Source: Gordonia rubripertincta
GTDB lineage: Bacteria > Actinomycetota > Actinomycetes > Mycobacteriales > Mycobacteriaceae
Assembly (NCBI RefSeq): GCF_038024875.1
Contig: NZ_CP136136.1
Location: forward strand, 4,898,001 to 4,962,000
Length of the DNA stretch: 64,000 nt
Direction: 5' to 3'
Position numbers and translations under genes: made by a program. The notes beneath the pieces were generated by a model. It did no database searches. It was not told the DNA's origin and saw only the letters and a program-made list of their open reading frames with translations. Positions 24,038 to 32,413 of this stretch are shown here, piece by piece (the first letter of the stretch is position 1; each line of letters opens with the position of its first letter).

Positions 24038-25240
24038 TCAGTTCAGCGGGTTGGTCCCGTTCGCCAGGATCCACACGGCGGCGGCCGCACCGATACCCAC
24101 GATCAACCAGACGAACGACCCGACGAAGGGTCGGCGTGCCCAACCGCGCGGGTAGTCCAGTGAGTACAGGCCCGGACCGGTGAGGATGACCGCGGCCGCA
24201 GTGGTCGCGAGGAACAGTTCGTACTCCACTCCCTGTGCGGCGGCGAAGAATTCGAAACCGCCGGCCGAGGACACCCGATACGCCGCCGCGGTCAGCATCG
24301 TGCCGAGGATGGCAGAGGCGCCGATCGGGGTGAACAGGCCGAGGATGACCATGAGGCCGCCGACCGTCTCCGCGAGTGCGCCGACGATGGCGAGGATCTG
24401 CGCGTAATCGGCGTTGAACCCGCCGTCGACGAGCATCTGCTCGAAACCGCTGAGACGCGGCCCGTTCCACAGGCCGAACAGCTTCTGCAGTCCGTGCGCG
24501 CCGACGACGCCACCGAGCGCGATGCGCAACAGCAACAGCCCGAGGTCGAGGGTGCCGCGCCGGGACTTCGCGAGTGCATCCTCGAGATCGTCGTCGGCGA
24601 CCGACTTGGTTTCGTACTCGTCCTCTGGGGTCCGGTGCCGGCGACGACCGAACAGGCCCTTGCGCTCCGGCTCGTCGTCGATCAGGGCGGTGTCCGCGGC
24701 GCTCGGATCGGCAGTGTTCGCGCTGTAGCGGCCGGCGGTGTCGTCCTCGTCGAGGAAGTCGTAGCGGGCGGTGCCGACCGGCGGCAATGCAGGTTCGGGC
24801 CGGGTCGCGGTGTCGTCGGCGGGGATGTCGCCGACCGGACCGGCAGCCGGGCGTCGCTCGAATGCCTCGGTCGGTTCGACGTCGGGCTCCGATGCGCGCG
24901 GGGCTTCCGGCGTGCGGGGCTGTTCCGGGGCCGTGGAGGACTCCAGGACTCGCGGGGCTTCGGGGACGGGTGCGGCCGGCGGCTTGTCCGCACTCCCCTT
25001 GATCTGTCGAGTCTCCACGTCGCCGGGATCGATGTCGTCCAGGTCGTCGACCCGCGCAAACGGTGCCGGCCGCCGTGCGTGCCGGGTGTAGAAGTCATCG
25101 CGATCGACCTCGGGCCGCGGTGCGGGGGTCGGCGGATGATCCTGGACCGGGATCTGGCCGGTCGGTTCGTCGTACGGGCTCATCGCGGGCGGGCTCGACG
25201 TATCGGGCTCCCTGTCGCTCGGCGTGTCGCGTTCGCTCAC
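24038..25240 (-). CDS. DoxX-family membrane protein with long acidic N-terminal region
   Basis: Residues ~1-230 of this 400-residue protein are disordered and rich in Pro, Glu, Asp and Ala. The C-terminal ~170 residues are a four-helix DoxX membrane domain (LLLRIALGGVVGAHGLQKL, then GLFTPIGASAILGTM and further helices). By position it matches Rv3005c, reported in M. tuberculosis as part of a membrane complex with superoxide dismutase and a thiosulfate sulfurtransferase that resists oxidative stress. That role is inferred here. The GTG at 25240 is supported by TAGAGT 7 nt upstream (leaderless). ATG 25182 is an alternative. Confidence 0.85.
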   Translation of the reverse strand: MSERDTPSDREPDTSSPPAMSPYDEPTGQIPVQDHPPTPAPRPEVDRDDFYTRHARRPAPFARVDDLDDIDPGDVETRQIKGSADKPPAAPVPEAPRVLESSTAPEQPRTPEAPRASEPDVEPTEAFERRPAAGPVGDIPADDTATRPEPALPPVGTARYDFLDEDDTAGRYSANTADPSAADTALIDDEPERKGLFGRRRHRTPEDEYETKSVADDDLEDALAKSRRGTLDLGLLLLRIALGGVVGAHGLQKLFGLWNGPRLSGFEQMLVDGGFNADYAQILAIVGALAETVGGLMVILGLFTPIGASAILGTMLTAAAYRVSSAGGFEFFAAAQGVEYELFLATTAAAVILTGPGLYSLDYPRGWARRPFVGSFVWLIVGIGAAAAVWILANGTNPLN

Positions 25241-25247
25241 AAGCCCG

Positions 25248-25253
25248 ACTCTA
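25248..25253 (-). promoter_or_regulatory. -10 element TAGAGT for leaderless doxX
   Basis: On the minus strand TAGAGT ends 7 nt before GTG 25240. No ribosome binding site precedes that codon, so a leaderless transcript is likely. Confidence 0.45.
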
Positions 25254-25319
25254 GAGGCTCGCGGGGTGCGCTCCCCGCACCCCGGCGGGGTGAGTCGGCA
25301 CACCATTACTGTGGACGCC

Positions 25320-26450
25320 ATGTGGAAGGGGCGGCCGACAGGCCGAATGCTGGTGTCGGTTCTGGCGGTGATCGCGCTCGCCGTCGGCGGTTGCGCGAAC
25401 TTCACCGAACAGGACCGTCAGCGGGAAGCCGGCGCGTTCAGTCCCAACAACCGACCGAGCGGCCAGGCCGAGCCGACGCCGCCGCCGGAGACGCCGCGTG
25501 ACACCCAGCCGCCGCCCACCGGCCCGTGCGTCGACCCCGACCCCGCGGTGATCGCGACCTGCCTCGCGTCGACGGGCGGGGTGATGCCCGGTGACGAGCA
25601 GGGTGAGGTCACGGTGGTAGCCGAACGCACCACCGGAAAGATCATCACCACCAAGCGTTATGGCCCCGAACGGGTCCTCGGTCAGGCACCCGTCGACGCG
25701 TCGGGCGACGGCGGGCTCATCGATTTCGCCTTCTCCCCCACCTACTCCCAGGATCGTCTGATCTATGCGCTGATCACGACGCCGTCGGACAACCGCGTCG
25801 TGCGGTTGGCGCCCGACGATGTGCCGAAGCCGATCTTGACCGGAATCCCCAAGGGCGCCACCGGGAACATGGGTTCGATGTACTTCCGCACGCCCACCGA
25901 ACTGGTCGTCGCCACCGGTGACGCCGGGAATCCCGCGGCCGCTGAGGACCCGTCGTCGCTGGCCGGGAAACTGTTGCTGGTCACCTCGTTCACCTCGGGA
26001 GTCAGCCCGCGGCCGCGAATCCTGGCCTCCGGCTTCGGATCATCGGTCGCCCTGTGCCCCAACGAAACCTCCGGCACCATCTACGTCGCCGATCAGACGG
26101 CCACCGAGGACCGCGTACAGGTCATCGAAGAGGGCGGCCCCAAGGTGCTGTGGACGTGGCCCGACAAGCCGCAGATCGCCGGATGCGGTGTCGCGGGCGG
26201 CAGCATCTTCGTCTCGACGACCCGCACCCAGCGCATCGAGGGAATCCGCGAACCCACCCGCGAGGACCCGACGATCACCCCGCCGGTCGTCGCGCTCGAG
26301 AAGCGCTACGGCGCACTCGGCCGAATGGCGGCCCTGCCCAACGGCCTCCTGCAGGTGGCCACGGTCAACAAGCAGGCCGGCGAGCCGAAGCCGACCGACG
26401 ACCGCGTGTTCCGCTTCCTCCCGCAGGGCGGTGGCAACGACCGGACCTGA
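25320..26450 (+). CDS. Lipoprotein with PQQ-dependent sugar dehydrogenase-like propeller (LppZ-like)
   Basis: This 376-residue protein begins with a lipoprotein signal (lipobox VGGC, acylated Cys25). A proline-rich linker follows, then a beta-propeller related to glucose/sorbosone dehydrogenases (GLIDFAFSPTYSQDRLIYAL, VVATGDAGNP, SSLAGKLLLVT). It matches M. tuberculosis lppZ (Rv3006) in place and size. It is anchored on the outer face of the membrane. Whether it binds PQQ or has enzyme activity is unknown. It is divergent from the DoxX gene across a short shared promoter region. Confidence 0.88.
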   Translation: MWKGRPTGRMLVSVLAVIALAVGGCANFTEQDRQREAGAFSPNNRPSGQAEPTPPPETPRDTQPPPTGPCVDPDPAVIATCLASTGGVMPGDEQGEVTVVAERTTGKIITTKRYGPERVLGQAPVDASGDGGLIDFAFSPTYSQDRLIYALITTPSDNRVVRLAPDDVPKPILTGIPKGATGNMGSMYFRTPTELVVATGDAGNPAAAEDPSSLAGKLLLVTSFTSGVSPRPRILASGFGSSVALCPNETSGTIYVADQTATEDRVQVIEEGGPKVLWTWPDKPQIAGCGVAGGSIFVSTTRTQRIEGIREPTREDPTITPPVVALEKRYGALGRMAALPNGLLQVATVNKQAGEPKPTDDRVFRFLPQGGGNDRT

Positions 26451-26475
26451 TCCGGCGCCTCCGCGCCTGAGCGCT

Positions 26476-26551
26476 GACGACCGGCGAACCTCAGCTCGAC
26501 TCGCAGACTTCGATCGAAGTCTGCCGGTGGAGCTGACGTCTGCCGGTCGTC
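26476..26551. terminator. Large nested inverted repeat between the LppZ-like gene and gatB
   Basis: Three nested pairings share one centre: GACGACCGGC/GCCGGTCGTC (26476-26485, 26542-26551), CAGCTC/GAGCTG (26492-26497, 26530-26535), and a perfect 22-bp palindrome at 26503-26524. It lies between convergent genes, so a bidirectional terminator is likely, but it is much larger than the others in the window. Confidence 0.6.
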
Positions 26552-26587
26552 GCTGTCGCTCCTCACGCCTCGCAGCGGAGGTGGCGT

Positions 26588-28093
26588 CTACGAGCAGGCG
26601 GCGAGGACGAGTTCCTTGACGCGCGCCGGGTCGGCCTGTCCGCGGGTGGCCTTCATGACGTCGCCGACGATCTTGCCCGCAGCCTGAACCTTGCCGCCGC
26701 GGATCTTCTCGGCGATGTCGGGGTTGGCGGCGAGCGCGTCGTCGACGGCCTTCTGCAGTGCCGAGTCGTCGCGGACGACCTCGAGACCGCGGTCGGCGAC
26801 GATCTGCTTCGGCTCACCCTCACCGTCGAGCACCGCGGTGGCAACCTGCTGGGCAAGCTTGGTGGTCAGCTTCCCCTCGTCGACCAGTTCGATGATCTCG
26901 GCGACCTGGGCCGGCGTGATGGACAGGTCCGCCAGCTCCACGCCACGCGAATTGGCCTGCTGCGCAAGGAAGGACACCCACCAGCCGCGGGCTGCCTCCG
27001 GCGAGGCGCCGGCGTCGACGGTGGCGATGATCAGGTCGACGGCGCCGACGTTGACCAGGTCGCGCATGACCTCGTCGGAGACACCCCACTCCTCCTGGAT
27101 GCGGGCACGGCGCAGCCACGGCAGCTCGGGCAGCGTGGCGCGCAGTTCTTCGATCCACGCCGAATCCGGCTGAACCGGAGGCAGATCGGGCTCCGGGAAG
27201 TAGCGGTAGTCCTCGGCGGTCTCCTTGCGGCGACCGGCGGAGGTGGTGCCGTCGGTCTCGTGGAAGTGGCGGGTCTCCTGCACGATCTCGCCCCCGGCCT
27301 GCAGGATCGCGGCCTGACGACGCATCTCGTAGCGGACGGCGACCTCGACGCTCTTGAGCGAGTTGACGTTCTTGGTCTCGGTACGGGTACCGAACTCGCT
27401 CGCGCCCTTGGCCATCAGGGACAGGTTGACGTCGCAGCGCATCGAACCCTGGTCCATGCGCACGTCCGACACCTCCAGGGACTTGAGCAGGTCGCGCAGC
27501 GCGGTCACGTAGGCACGCGCGACCTCGGGTGCGCGGTCGCCGGCGCCGACGATGGGTCGGGTGACGATCTCGACGAGCGGGACGCCGGCGCGGTTGTAGT
27601 CGAGCAGCGAGTGGCTCGCACCGTGGATTCGGCCGGTGGCACCGCCGATGTGCAGCGACTTACCGGTGTCCTCCTCCATGTGTGCGCGCTCGATCTCGAC
27701 ACGCCACGTGGTGCCGTCGGCGAGCAGGACGTCGAGGTAGCCGTCGTAGGAGGTGGGCTCGTCGTACTGCGAGATCTGGTAGTTCTTCGGCTGGTCCGGG
27801 TAGAAGTAGTTCTTCCGCGCGAACTTGCTCGACGGCCGGATCGAGCAGTTCAGCGCGAGGCCGATGCGGATCGCGGACTCGACGGCCTTCGCGTTGGCGA
27901 CCGGCAGCGATCCGGGCAGGCCGATGCACACCGGGCACACCTGGGTATTGGGCTCGGCGCCGAAGTCGGTCGGGCATCCGCAGAACATCTTGGTCGCGGT
28001 ACCCAGCTCGACGTGCACCTCGAGGCCCATCACCGGATCGAAAGCGGCGATGACCTCGTCGTACTCCAACAGTTCGACGGCGGCGGAAGTCAT
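26588..28093 (-). CDS. gatB: Asp-tRNA(Asn)/Glu-tRNA(Gln) amidotransferase subunit B
   Basis: This 501-residue tRNA-binding and kinase subunit of GatCAB phosphorylates the misacylated tRNA and transfers ammonia supplied by GatA. The signature PDQPKNYQISQYDEP, a cysteine cluster (FCGCP...CPVC) for zinc and the C-terminal YqeY-like tail domain are present. Its partners gatC and gatA are 5-9 kb away in the same orientation, as in mycobacteria. No glutaminyl-tRNA synthetase is in the window. Confidence 0.97.
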   Translation of the reverse strand: MTSAAVELLEYDEVIAAFDPVMGLEVHVELGTATKMFCGCPTDFGAEPNTQVCPVCIGLPGSLPVANAKAVESAIRIGLALNCSIRPSSKFARKNYFYPDQPKNYQISQYDEPTSYDGYLDVLLADGTTWRVEIERAHMEEDTGKSLHIGGATGRIHGASHSLLDYNRAGVPLVEIVTRPIVGAGDRAPEVARAYVTALRDLLKSLEVSDVRMDQGSMRCDVNLSLMAKGASEFGTRTETKNVNSLKSVEVAVRYEMRRQAAILQAGGEIVQETRHFHETDGTTSAGRRKETAEDYRYFPEPDLPPVQPDSAWIEELRATLPELPWLRRARIQEEWGVSDEVMRDLVNVGAVDLIIATVDAGASPEAARGWWVSFLAQQANSRGVELADLSITPAQVAEIIELVDEGKLTTKLAQQVATAVLDGEGEPKQIVADRGLEVVRDDSALQKAVDDALAANPDIAEKIRGGKVQAAGKIVGDVMKATRGQADPARVKELVLAACS

Positions 28094-28220
28094 GGCTGCC
28101 AGTTTATGCGGCGATATCCCAGGGGAACGTTCAGGGTGATCACCGATGCCAGGAACGGGTCGTCGGACCTACCGTCGTAGACATCAGTTCACCGACCACC
28201 TCGATCAGCAGGAGACCCCG

Positions 28221-28448
28221 ATGACCACCGCACAACCCGCTTCGTCCGCCCCGCGACTGACGCGCTCCCGTTCGAACGCCTGGCTGGGTGGCGTCTGCGG
28301 CGGCATCGCCGAACGCTGGGGCTGGGACCCGACCCTGGTCCGGGTCCTGTTCGTGCTGTCGATGCTGCTCCCCGGCCCGCAGGTCCTGATCTACCTCGCG
28401 CTGTGGATCATCATCCCGCGCGAACCGGCGGCAGTCGTGCCGGTCTAG
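28221..28448 (+). CDS. Small PspC-domain membrane protein
   Basis: This 75-residue protein consists almost entirely of a PspC domain: LTRSRSNAWLGGVCGGIAERWG, then a transmembrane helix (VLFVLSMLLPGPQVLIYLAL) and IIIPRE. PspC proteins sense or buffer membrane stress. Its partner here is unknown. ATG 28221 follows AGGAGA. Its TAG stop overlaps the TAG stop of the convergent pfkA gene in the tetranucleotide CTAG. Confidence 0.88.
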   Translation: MTTAQPASSAPRLTRSRSNAWLGGVCGGIAERWGWDPTLVRVLFVLSMLLPGPQVLIYLALWIIIPREPAAVVPV

Positions 28449-29479
28449 CCGAAGATGACCCGGATCTCCTTGTACTGATCCAGCGGGACGGTCTTGAGCT
28501 CCCCGAGCGCTTCGTCGAAGGTGATCCGGTCGATCCGTGTGCCGTGCAGGGCGACCATCTGACCCCAGCCCTTCTCGGCGACCAGGTCGGCGGTCGCCAT
28601 GCCCATGCGGGTGGCGAGGACGCGGTCGTAGGCCGACGGCACGCCGCCGCGCTGGATGTAGCCGAGCACGGTGGCCCGCGTCTCGATGCCGGTGCGCTCC
28701 TCGATGAGCGGGGCCAGCACCTCGCCGACGCCGCCGAGCCGCGGCCGGTTGAAGCCGTCGAGGCCCTTGGTGGAGTACGCCTCCGTCATCTCGGGGAGTT
28801 TGAACCCCTCGGCGACGACGACCATCGGCGAACGGCCGCGCGCCTTGACACTGGTCACCCAGGCGCAGATCTGGTCGAGACTCTCGGGGTTCTCCGGGAT
28901 GAGGATCACGTGCGCGCCGCCGGCGATACCCGAGTGCAGCGCGATCCAGCCGGCGTGCCGGCCCATGACCTCGAGCACCATGCACCGCTTGTGCGAGTTG
29001 CCGGTGGTGCGCAGGCGGTCGATGGCCTCGGTTGCGATCTCGACGGCGGTGTTGAACCCGAACGTGTAGTCGGTGGCGTCGATGTCGTTGTCGATGGTCT
29101 TGGGGACCCCGACGATGTTGATGCCGTCGTCGAACAGACGCTTCGACGCCGCAGCCGTGCCGTCACCGCCGATCGCGATGACCCCGTCGATACCGAGGTT
29201 CTTGAGCACCTTCTTGATGGTGTCGGGCCCACCGTCGGGTTCGGTGTAGGGCCCGAAGCGGCTCGTGCCGAGAATCGTGCCGCCCTCGTGCGACAGGCCG
29301 CGGACCGTGGAGCGGTTCAGCTCCATGATGTCGCCGTAGACGAGACCGGCCCAGCCGTCCTTGAAGCCGACGAACTCGTGACCGTAGACGGTTTCACCCT
29401 TGAGCACCGCACCGCGGATGACGGCGTTCAGACCGGGGCAGTCACCACCGGAGGTGAGAATGCCGAATCTCTTGGCCAT
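28445..29479 (-). CDS. pfkA: 6-phosphofructokinase
   Basis: This 344-residue glycolytic enzyme phosphorylates fructose 6-phosphate. The active site GGDGT and PKTIDNDIDATDYTFGF are present. The glycine in GGDGT suits ATP as phosphoryl donor, while the lysine before TIDND is the residue found in pyrophosphate-type enzymes. Actinobacterial ATP-dependent PfkA proteins also combine Gly with Lys, so ATP is the best guess. ATG 29479 has GGAGGG upstream and gives the family start MAKRFGIL. A longer start would add 14 residues. Confidence 0.95.
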   Translation of the reverse strand: MAKRFGILTSGGDCPGLNAVIRGAVLKGETVYGHEFVGFKDGWAGLVYGDIMELNRSTVRGLSHEGGTILGTSRFGPYTEPDGGPDTIKKVLKNLGIDGVIAIGGDGTAAASKRLFDDGINIVGVPKTIDNDIDATDYTFGFNTAVEIATEAIDRLRTTGNSHKRCMVLEVMGRHAGWIALHSGIAGGAHVILIPENPESLDQICAWVTSVKARGRSPMVVVAEGFKLPEMTEAYSTKGLDGFNRPRLGGVGEVLAPLIEERTGIETRATVLGYIQRGGVPSAYDRVLATRMGMATADLVAEKGWGQMVALHGTRIDRITFDEALGELKTVPLDQYKEIRVIFG

Positions 29480-29557
29480 GTGGTGAGACCCTCCCTCTCG
29501 AACGCGACGAACACACCCCAATCTAGTGCGCGGGTGTCCTCCCCGCTGAGCACGAAT

Positions 29558-30250
29558 TCACTTGATGCCGTTCTCGTAGGCGAAGACGACCGCCTGAGCG
29601 CGGTCCCGCAGTCGGAGCTTGCCCAGCAGACTACTCACGTGGGTCTTGACGGTTTGCTCGGTGACGAAGAGGTCGGCGCCGATCTCGGCGTTCGACTTGC
29701 CGTCGGCCACCAGGTCGAGCACCTCCCGCTCCCGCGGCGTGAGGTGTTCCAGCGCCGGGTTCCGGGCGGGGCGTCGACGCCGGGCGGTCACCTCGGTGAT
29801 GAGCCGCTTGGTGATCGACGGCGCGAGCAGGGCCTCACCGGCGGCGACCACCCGCACCGCGCGCACGAGCTCGTCGGCCGGGGCATCCTTGAGCAGGAAC
29901 CCCGACGCGCCGATCCGCAACGCCTCGTAGACGTAGTCGTCGATGTCGAAGGTGGTGAGCATCAGCACGCGGGTCGGCGGCTCCAGCCCGGCCAACAGGA
30001 TCTGCTCGGCGGCCCACAGTCCGTCCTTGCGCGGCATCCGCACATCCATCAGGACGACGTCGGGCCGCACCCGCTTGCACACCTCGACCGCCTCCACGCC
30101 GTCGGCGGCGTCGCCGAGCACGGACAGGTCCGGCTGGGCGGCGAGCAGAGCCGAGAAGCCCTGCCGGACCATCGCCTGATCATCGGCGATGACGACGGTG
30201 ATGGGGCGGGAGCTGCCCTGTGCTTGTTGCGGTTCCGCGTTGATCGGCAC
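29558..30250 (-). CDS. NarL/LuxR-type response regulator
   Basis: This 230-residue regulator has an N-terminal receiver (phosphoacceptor Asp69 in DVVLMDVRMP, acidic pair DD near 23-24) and a C-terminal LuxR helix-turn-helix (LTPREREVLDLVADGKSNAEIG, ~165-225). It pairs with the sensor kinase encoded 10 bp upstream. GTG 30250 is chosen because upstream translation reads into the kinase gene. The stimulus and target genes are unknown. The neighbouring divergent lipid-hydrolase genes are the nearest candidates. The pair is not found at this place in M. tuberculosis. Confidence 0.93.
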   Translation of the reverse strand: MPINAEPQQAQGSSRPITVVIADDQAMVRQGFSALLAAQPDLSVLGDAADGVEAVEVCKRVRPDVVLMDVRMPRKDGLWAAEQILLAGLEPPTRVLMLTTFDIDDYVYEALRIGASGFLLKDAPADELVRAVRVVAAGEALLAPSITKRLITEVTARRRRPARNPALEHLTPREREVLDLVADGKSNAEIGADLFVTEQTVKTHVSSLLGKLRLRDRAQAVVFAYENGIK

Positions 30251-30260
30251 GCGTGACAGG

Positions 30261-31553
30261 CTACTGGTCGGAGGCCGAGGAGGGGACTCTCGGCGTGACG
30301 ACGGAGGCGGCCGCGTCGGGGAGGACGCCGTCGCGAGGCGGTGTCGCCGGGATACACGCGCGCACCGCGAATCCGCCCTCGACCGTTGGCGCCGCGATGA
30401 GCGAACCACCAACTGCCTGCGCACGTTCGAGCATTCCGGGGATGCCGACGCCGTTGCCGCCGATCCCGAGGGGCGCGGCCGTCGGGGCCGAATTGACCAC
30501 GGCCACCTCGACGGCGCCGTGCTCTCCCGGGGTGACGCTCACCAGGGTGCGGCTGCCCGGCGCGTGCCGGGTGGCGTTCGCGAGCGACTCCTGGATGATT
30601 CGGTAGACCACCAGCGCCGCCGACTCGCCGACCATTCCGTCGTCGACCTCCCGGTTCAGGGTGACCTCGGAGCCGGCGCGCCGGGTCTCGGCGACGAGCG
30701 AATCGATCTGCGCCAGGCGCGGATTGGGGACCGCGCTGACCTCGGCACCCTCGACCCGCAACACACCGAGCAGTTGCCGCACCTCGTCGAGCGACGTTCG
30801 TGCGGCGTCGGCGATGGCGTCGAATTCGGCTGCGGCAGCGAGTGAGACGTCGTCGATCCGGTACCGCGCGGTCTGCGACATGACGACGACCATCGACATC
30901 CGGTGCGCCACCACGTCGTGCAGGTCTCGGGCGATGCGTGCACGCTCCTGCAGCACCGCGGACTCCGCCTCGGCCTCTTCGGTCTGTCTGGTGCGGGCGG
31001 CGAGCTGACGGCGCGACGCCATCAGTCCGCGGAGGAGGGCCACGACCACCGCGAGCACCGAGATGCCCACGATCCACGCCGGATGCACCGCGTAGGCGAC
31101 GGCGAGGGAGGTCGCCAGCCACACCACCGGTATCCACCGCAGCGGACAGCGGAGCATGACCACGAAGGTCAGCACGAGCAACTCGATGAAGTGGGTCACC
31201 TGGATGGTGAGTTCCCACCCGCCGTGCGTCGGCACGATCAAGCCGATGACCTGTGCCGAAACCACCGAGATCGCCCAGCCGACCAGCGGCGCCGACCAAG
31301 CGAGCGCGATCGGCAGTGCCGCGAACGCCGAGACCAGAGGCAGCAGGAACGTGGGTACGGAATGCGTCACGGGCAACGTCGGCCAGGCGATCGAGTACAT
31401 GATCAGGGCGACGACCAGGAAGAACCAGTTGACCCGCTTGGAGAAGTAGGCGCGCACCGCGGGGTCCTGGGCGACGGGCGCCGTGGACGCCCAGTCGACG
31501 AAGTCGCCGCCGGCCGCGCGCAAGTGCTTGCGTAAACCGAACATGAGGTTCAC
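30261..31553 (-). CDS. Sensor histidine kinase of the NarL-linked type
   Basis: This 430-residue protein has about five or six N-terminal transmembrane segments (~43-178), a short coiled linker, the HisKA_3 dimerisation motif ERARIARDLHDVVAHRMS with phosphorylated His212, and an HATPase domain (N box IIQESLANATRHA, G box GIGGNGVGIPGMLERA). There is no large extracytoplasmic sensor loop, so it may sense the membrane itself. The response regulator follows 10 bp downstream. The signal is unknown. Confidence 0.93.
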   Translation of the reverse strand: MNLMFGLRKHLRAAGGDFVDWASTAPVAQDPAVRAYFSKRVNWFFLVVALIMYSIAWPTLPVTHSVPTFLLPLVSAFAALPIALAWSAPLVGWAISVVSAQVIGLIVPTHGGWELTIQVTHFIELLVLTFVVMLRCPLRWIPVVWLATSLAVAYAVHPAWIVGISVLAVVVALLRGLMASRRQLAARTRQTEEAEAESAVLQERARIARDLHDVVAHRMSMVVVMSQTARYRIDDVSLAAAAEFDAIADAARTSLDEVRQLLGVLRVEGAEVSAVPNPRLAQIDSLVAETRRAGSEVTLNREVDDGMVGESAALVVYRIIQESLANATRHAPGSRTLVSVTPGEHGAVEVAVVNSAPTAAPLGIGGNGVGIPGMLERAQAVGGSLIAAPTVEGGFAVRACIPATPPRDGVLPDAAASVVTPRVPSSASDQ

Positions 31554-31711
31554 CCTAGGCCCGGCGGAGACCGTCAGTCCTCATACTTTCGGGGGAGACG
31601 CCCTCGTTCCCGAGTAGGGTCAGCGCGCCGCGCGCCCACCCCCACCGGTGAGCGGGAACCGCCCGTCGGAGCGATGTGGCCAGGTGGTTGCGCTACCTAG
31701 CGTCACTGTCC

Positions 31712-32413
31712 ATGAACACTCCAGGACCGCTGCGGAAATGGCCGTCGGACAACGCTTCTCGACCCGCTGATCAGACCGGACCCACAAGCCCACGACATTC
31801 GCTCCATTGGCTGGTGGCCGCCCTGACACTGACCGTTCTCGTTGCCGGGCAGTGGATGTCGACGGCGCACGCGGTCGCCGGTGACGTCGGTTCGACCGCG
31901 AGTGTGGTCGCCCCCTCTCCGGAGGACGCCGACAACCCGTACACCGCTGCCGTCGTGGCGCTGACGGGGCCGGCCCCGGCCACGACGATGGACGTCCTGC
32001 CCGCGACCTTCGACGTGCACATGGGTTACACACCGGCCGTCGTATCCGGTGTGCCCGTCGATCCGGACGGCGACTGCTCGTCCCCGGTACCGCTCCCCGA
32101 CCGGTTCACACCTCTCTGCCGTACACATGATCTCGGCTACGACCTGCTGCGCGCAGCAGCCGCGAATGGTCGTCCGCTGGGTTCGTGGGCGCGATTCGCC
32201 CTGGACCGCATGCTGGCCGACGCGATGCAGCGCTCATGCAGCAACCCTGCGTGCGACGCCGCGGCACGCGTGGCACGGATCGGTTTGGCCTGGAACACCT
32301 GGCGCCAGTACGGCGGAGCTCCCACCCGCCAGGAAACGATCCCGCAGCTCGTGTCCACCACGGTCGAACGCGCACTCGTCGACCGGGATCCCCACACCGA
32401 GGAGCTTTCGTGA
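31712..32413 (+). CDS. Secreted/membrane-anchored prokaryotic phospholipase A2-like protein
   Basis: This 233-residue protein has an N-terminal hydrophobic segment (~31-53). Its ~110-residue C-terminal domain carries the phospholipase A2 active-site signature CRTHDLGYD (His139, Asp140) and cysteines at 122, 136, 176 and 181 that could form two disulfides, as in Streptomyces PLA2. It would hydrolyse the sn-2 ester of phospholipids outside the cytoplasm. The proposed start lies 11 bp after a possible -10 (TACCTA/TAGCGT). The following hydrolase gene overlaps its stop codon. Confidence 0.82.
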   Translation: MNTPGPLRKWPSDNASRPADQTGPTSPRHSLHWLVAALTLTVLVAGQWMSTAHAVAGDVGSTASVVAPSPEDADNPYTAAVVALTGPAPATTMDVLPATFDVHMGYTPAVVSGVPVDPDGDCSSPVPLPDRFTPLCRTHDLGYDLLRAAAANGRPLGSWARFALDRMLADAMQRSCSNPACDAAARVARIGLAWNTWRQYGGAPTRQETIPQLVSTTVERALVDRDPHTEELS

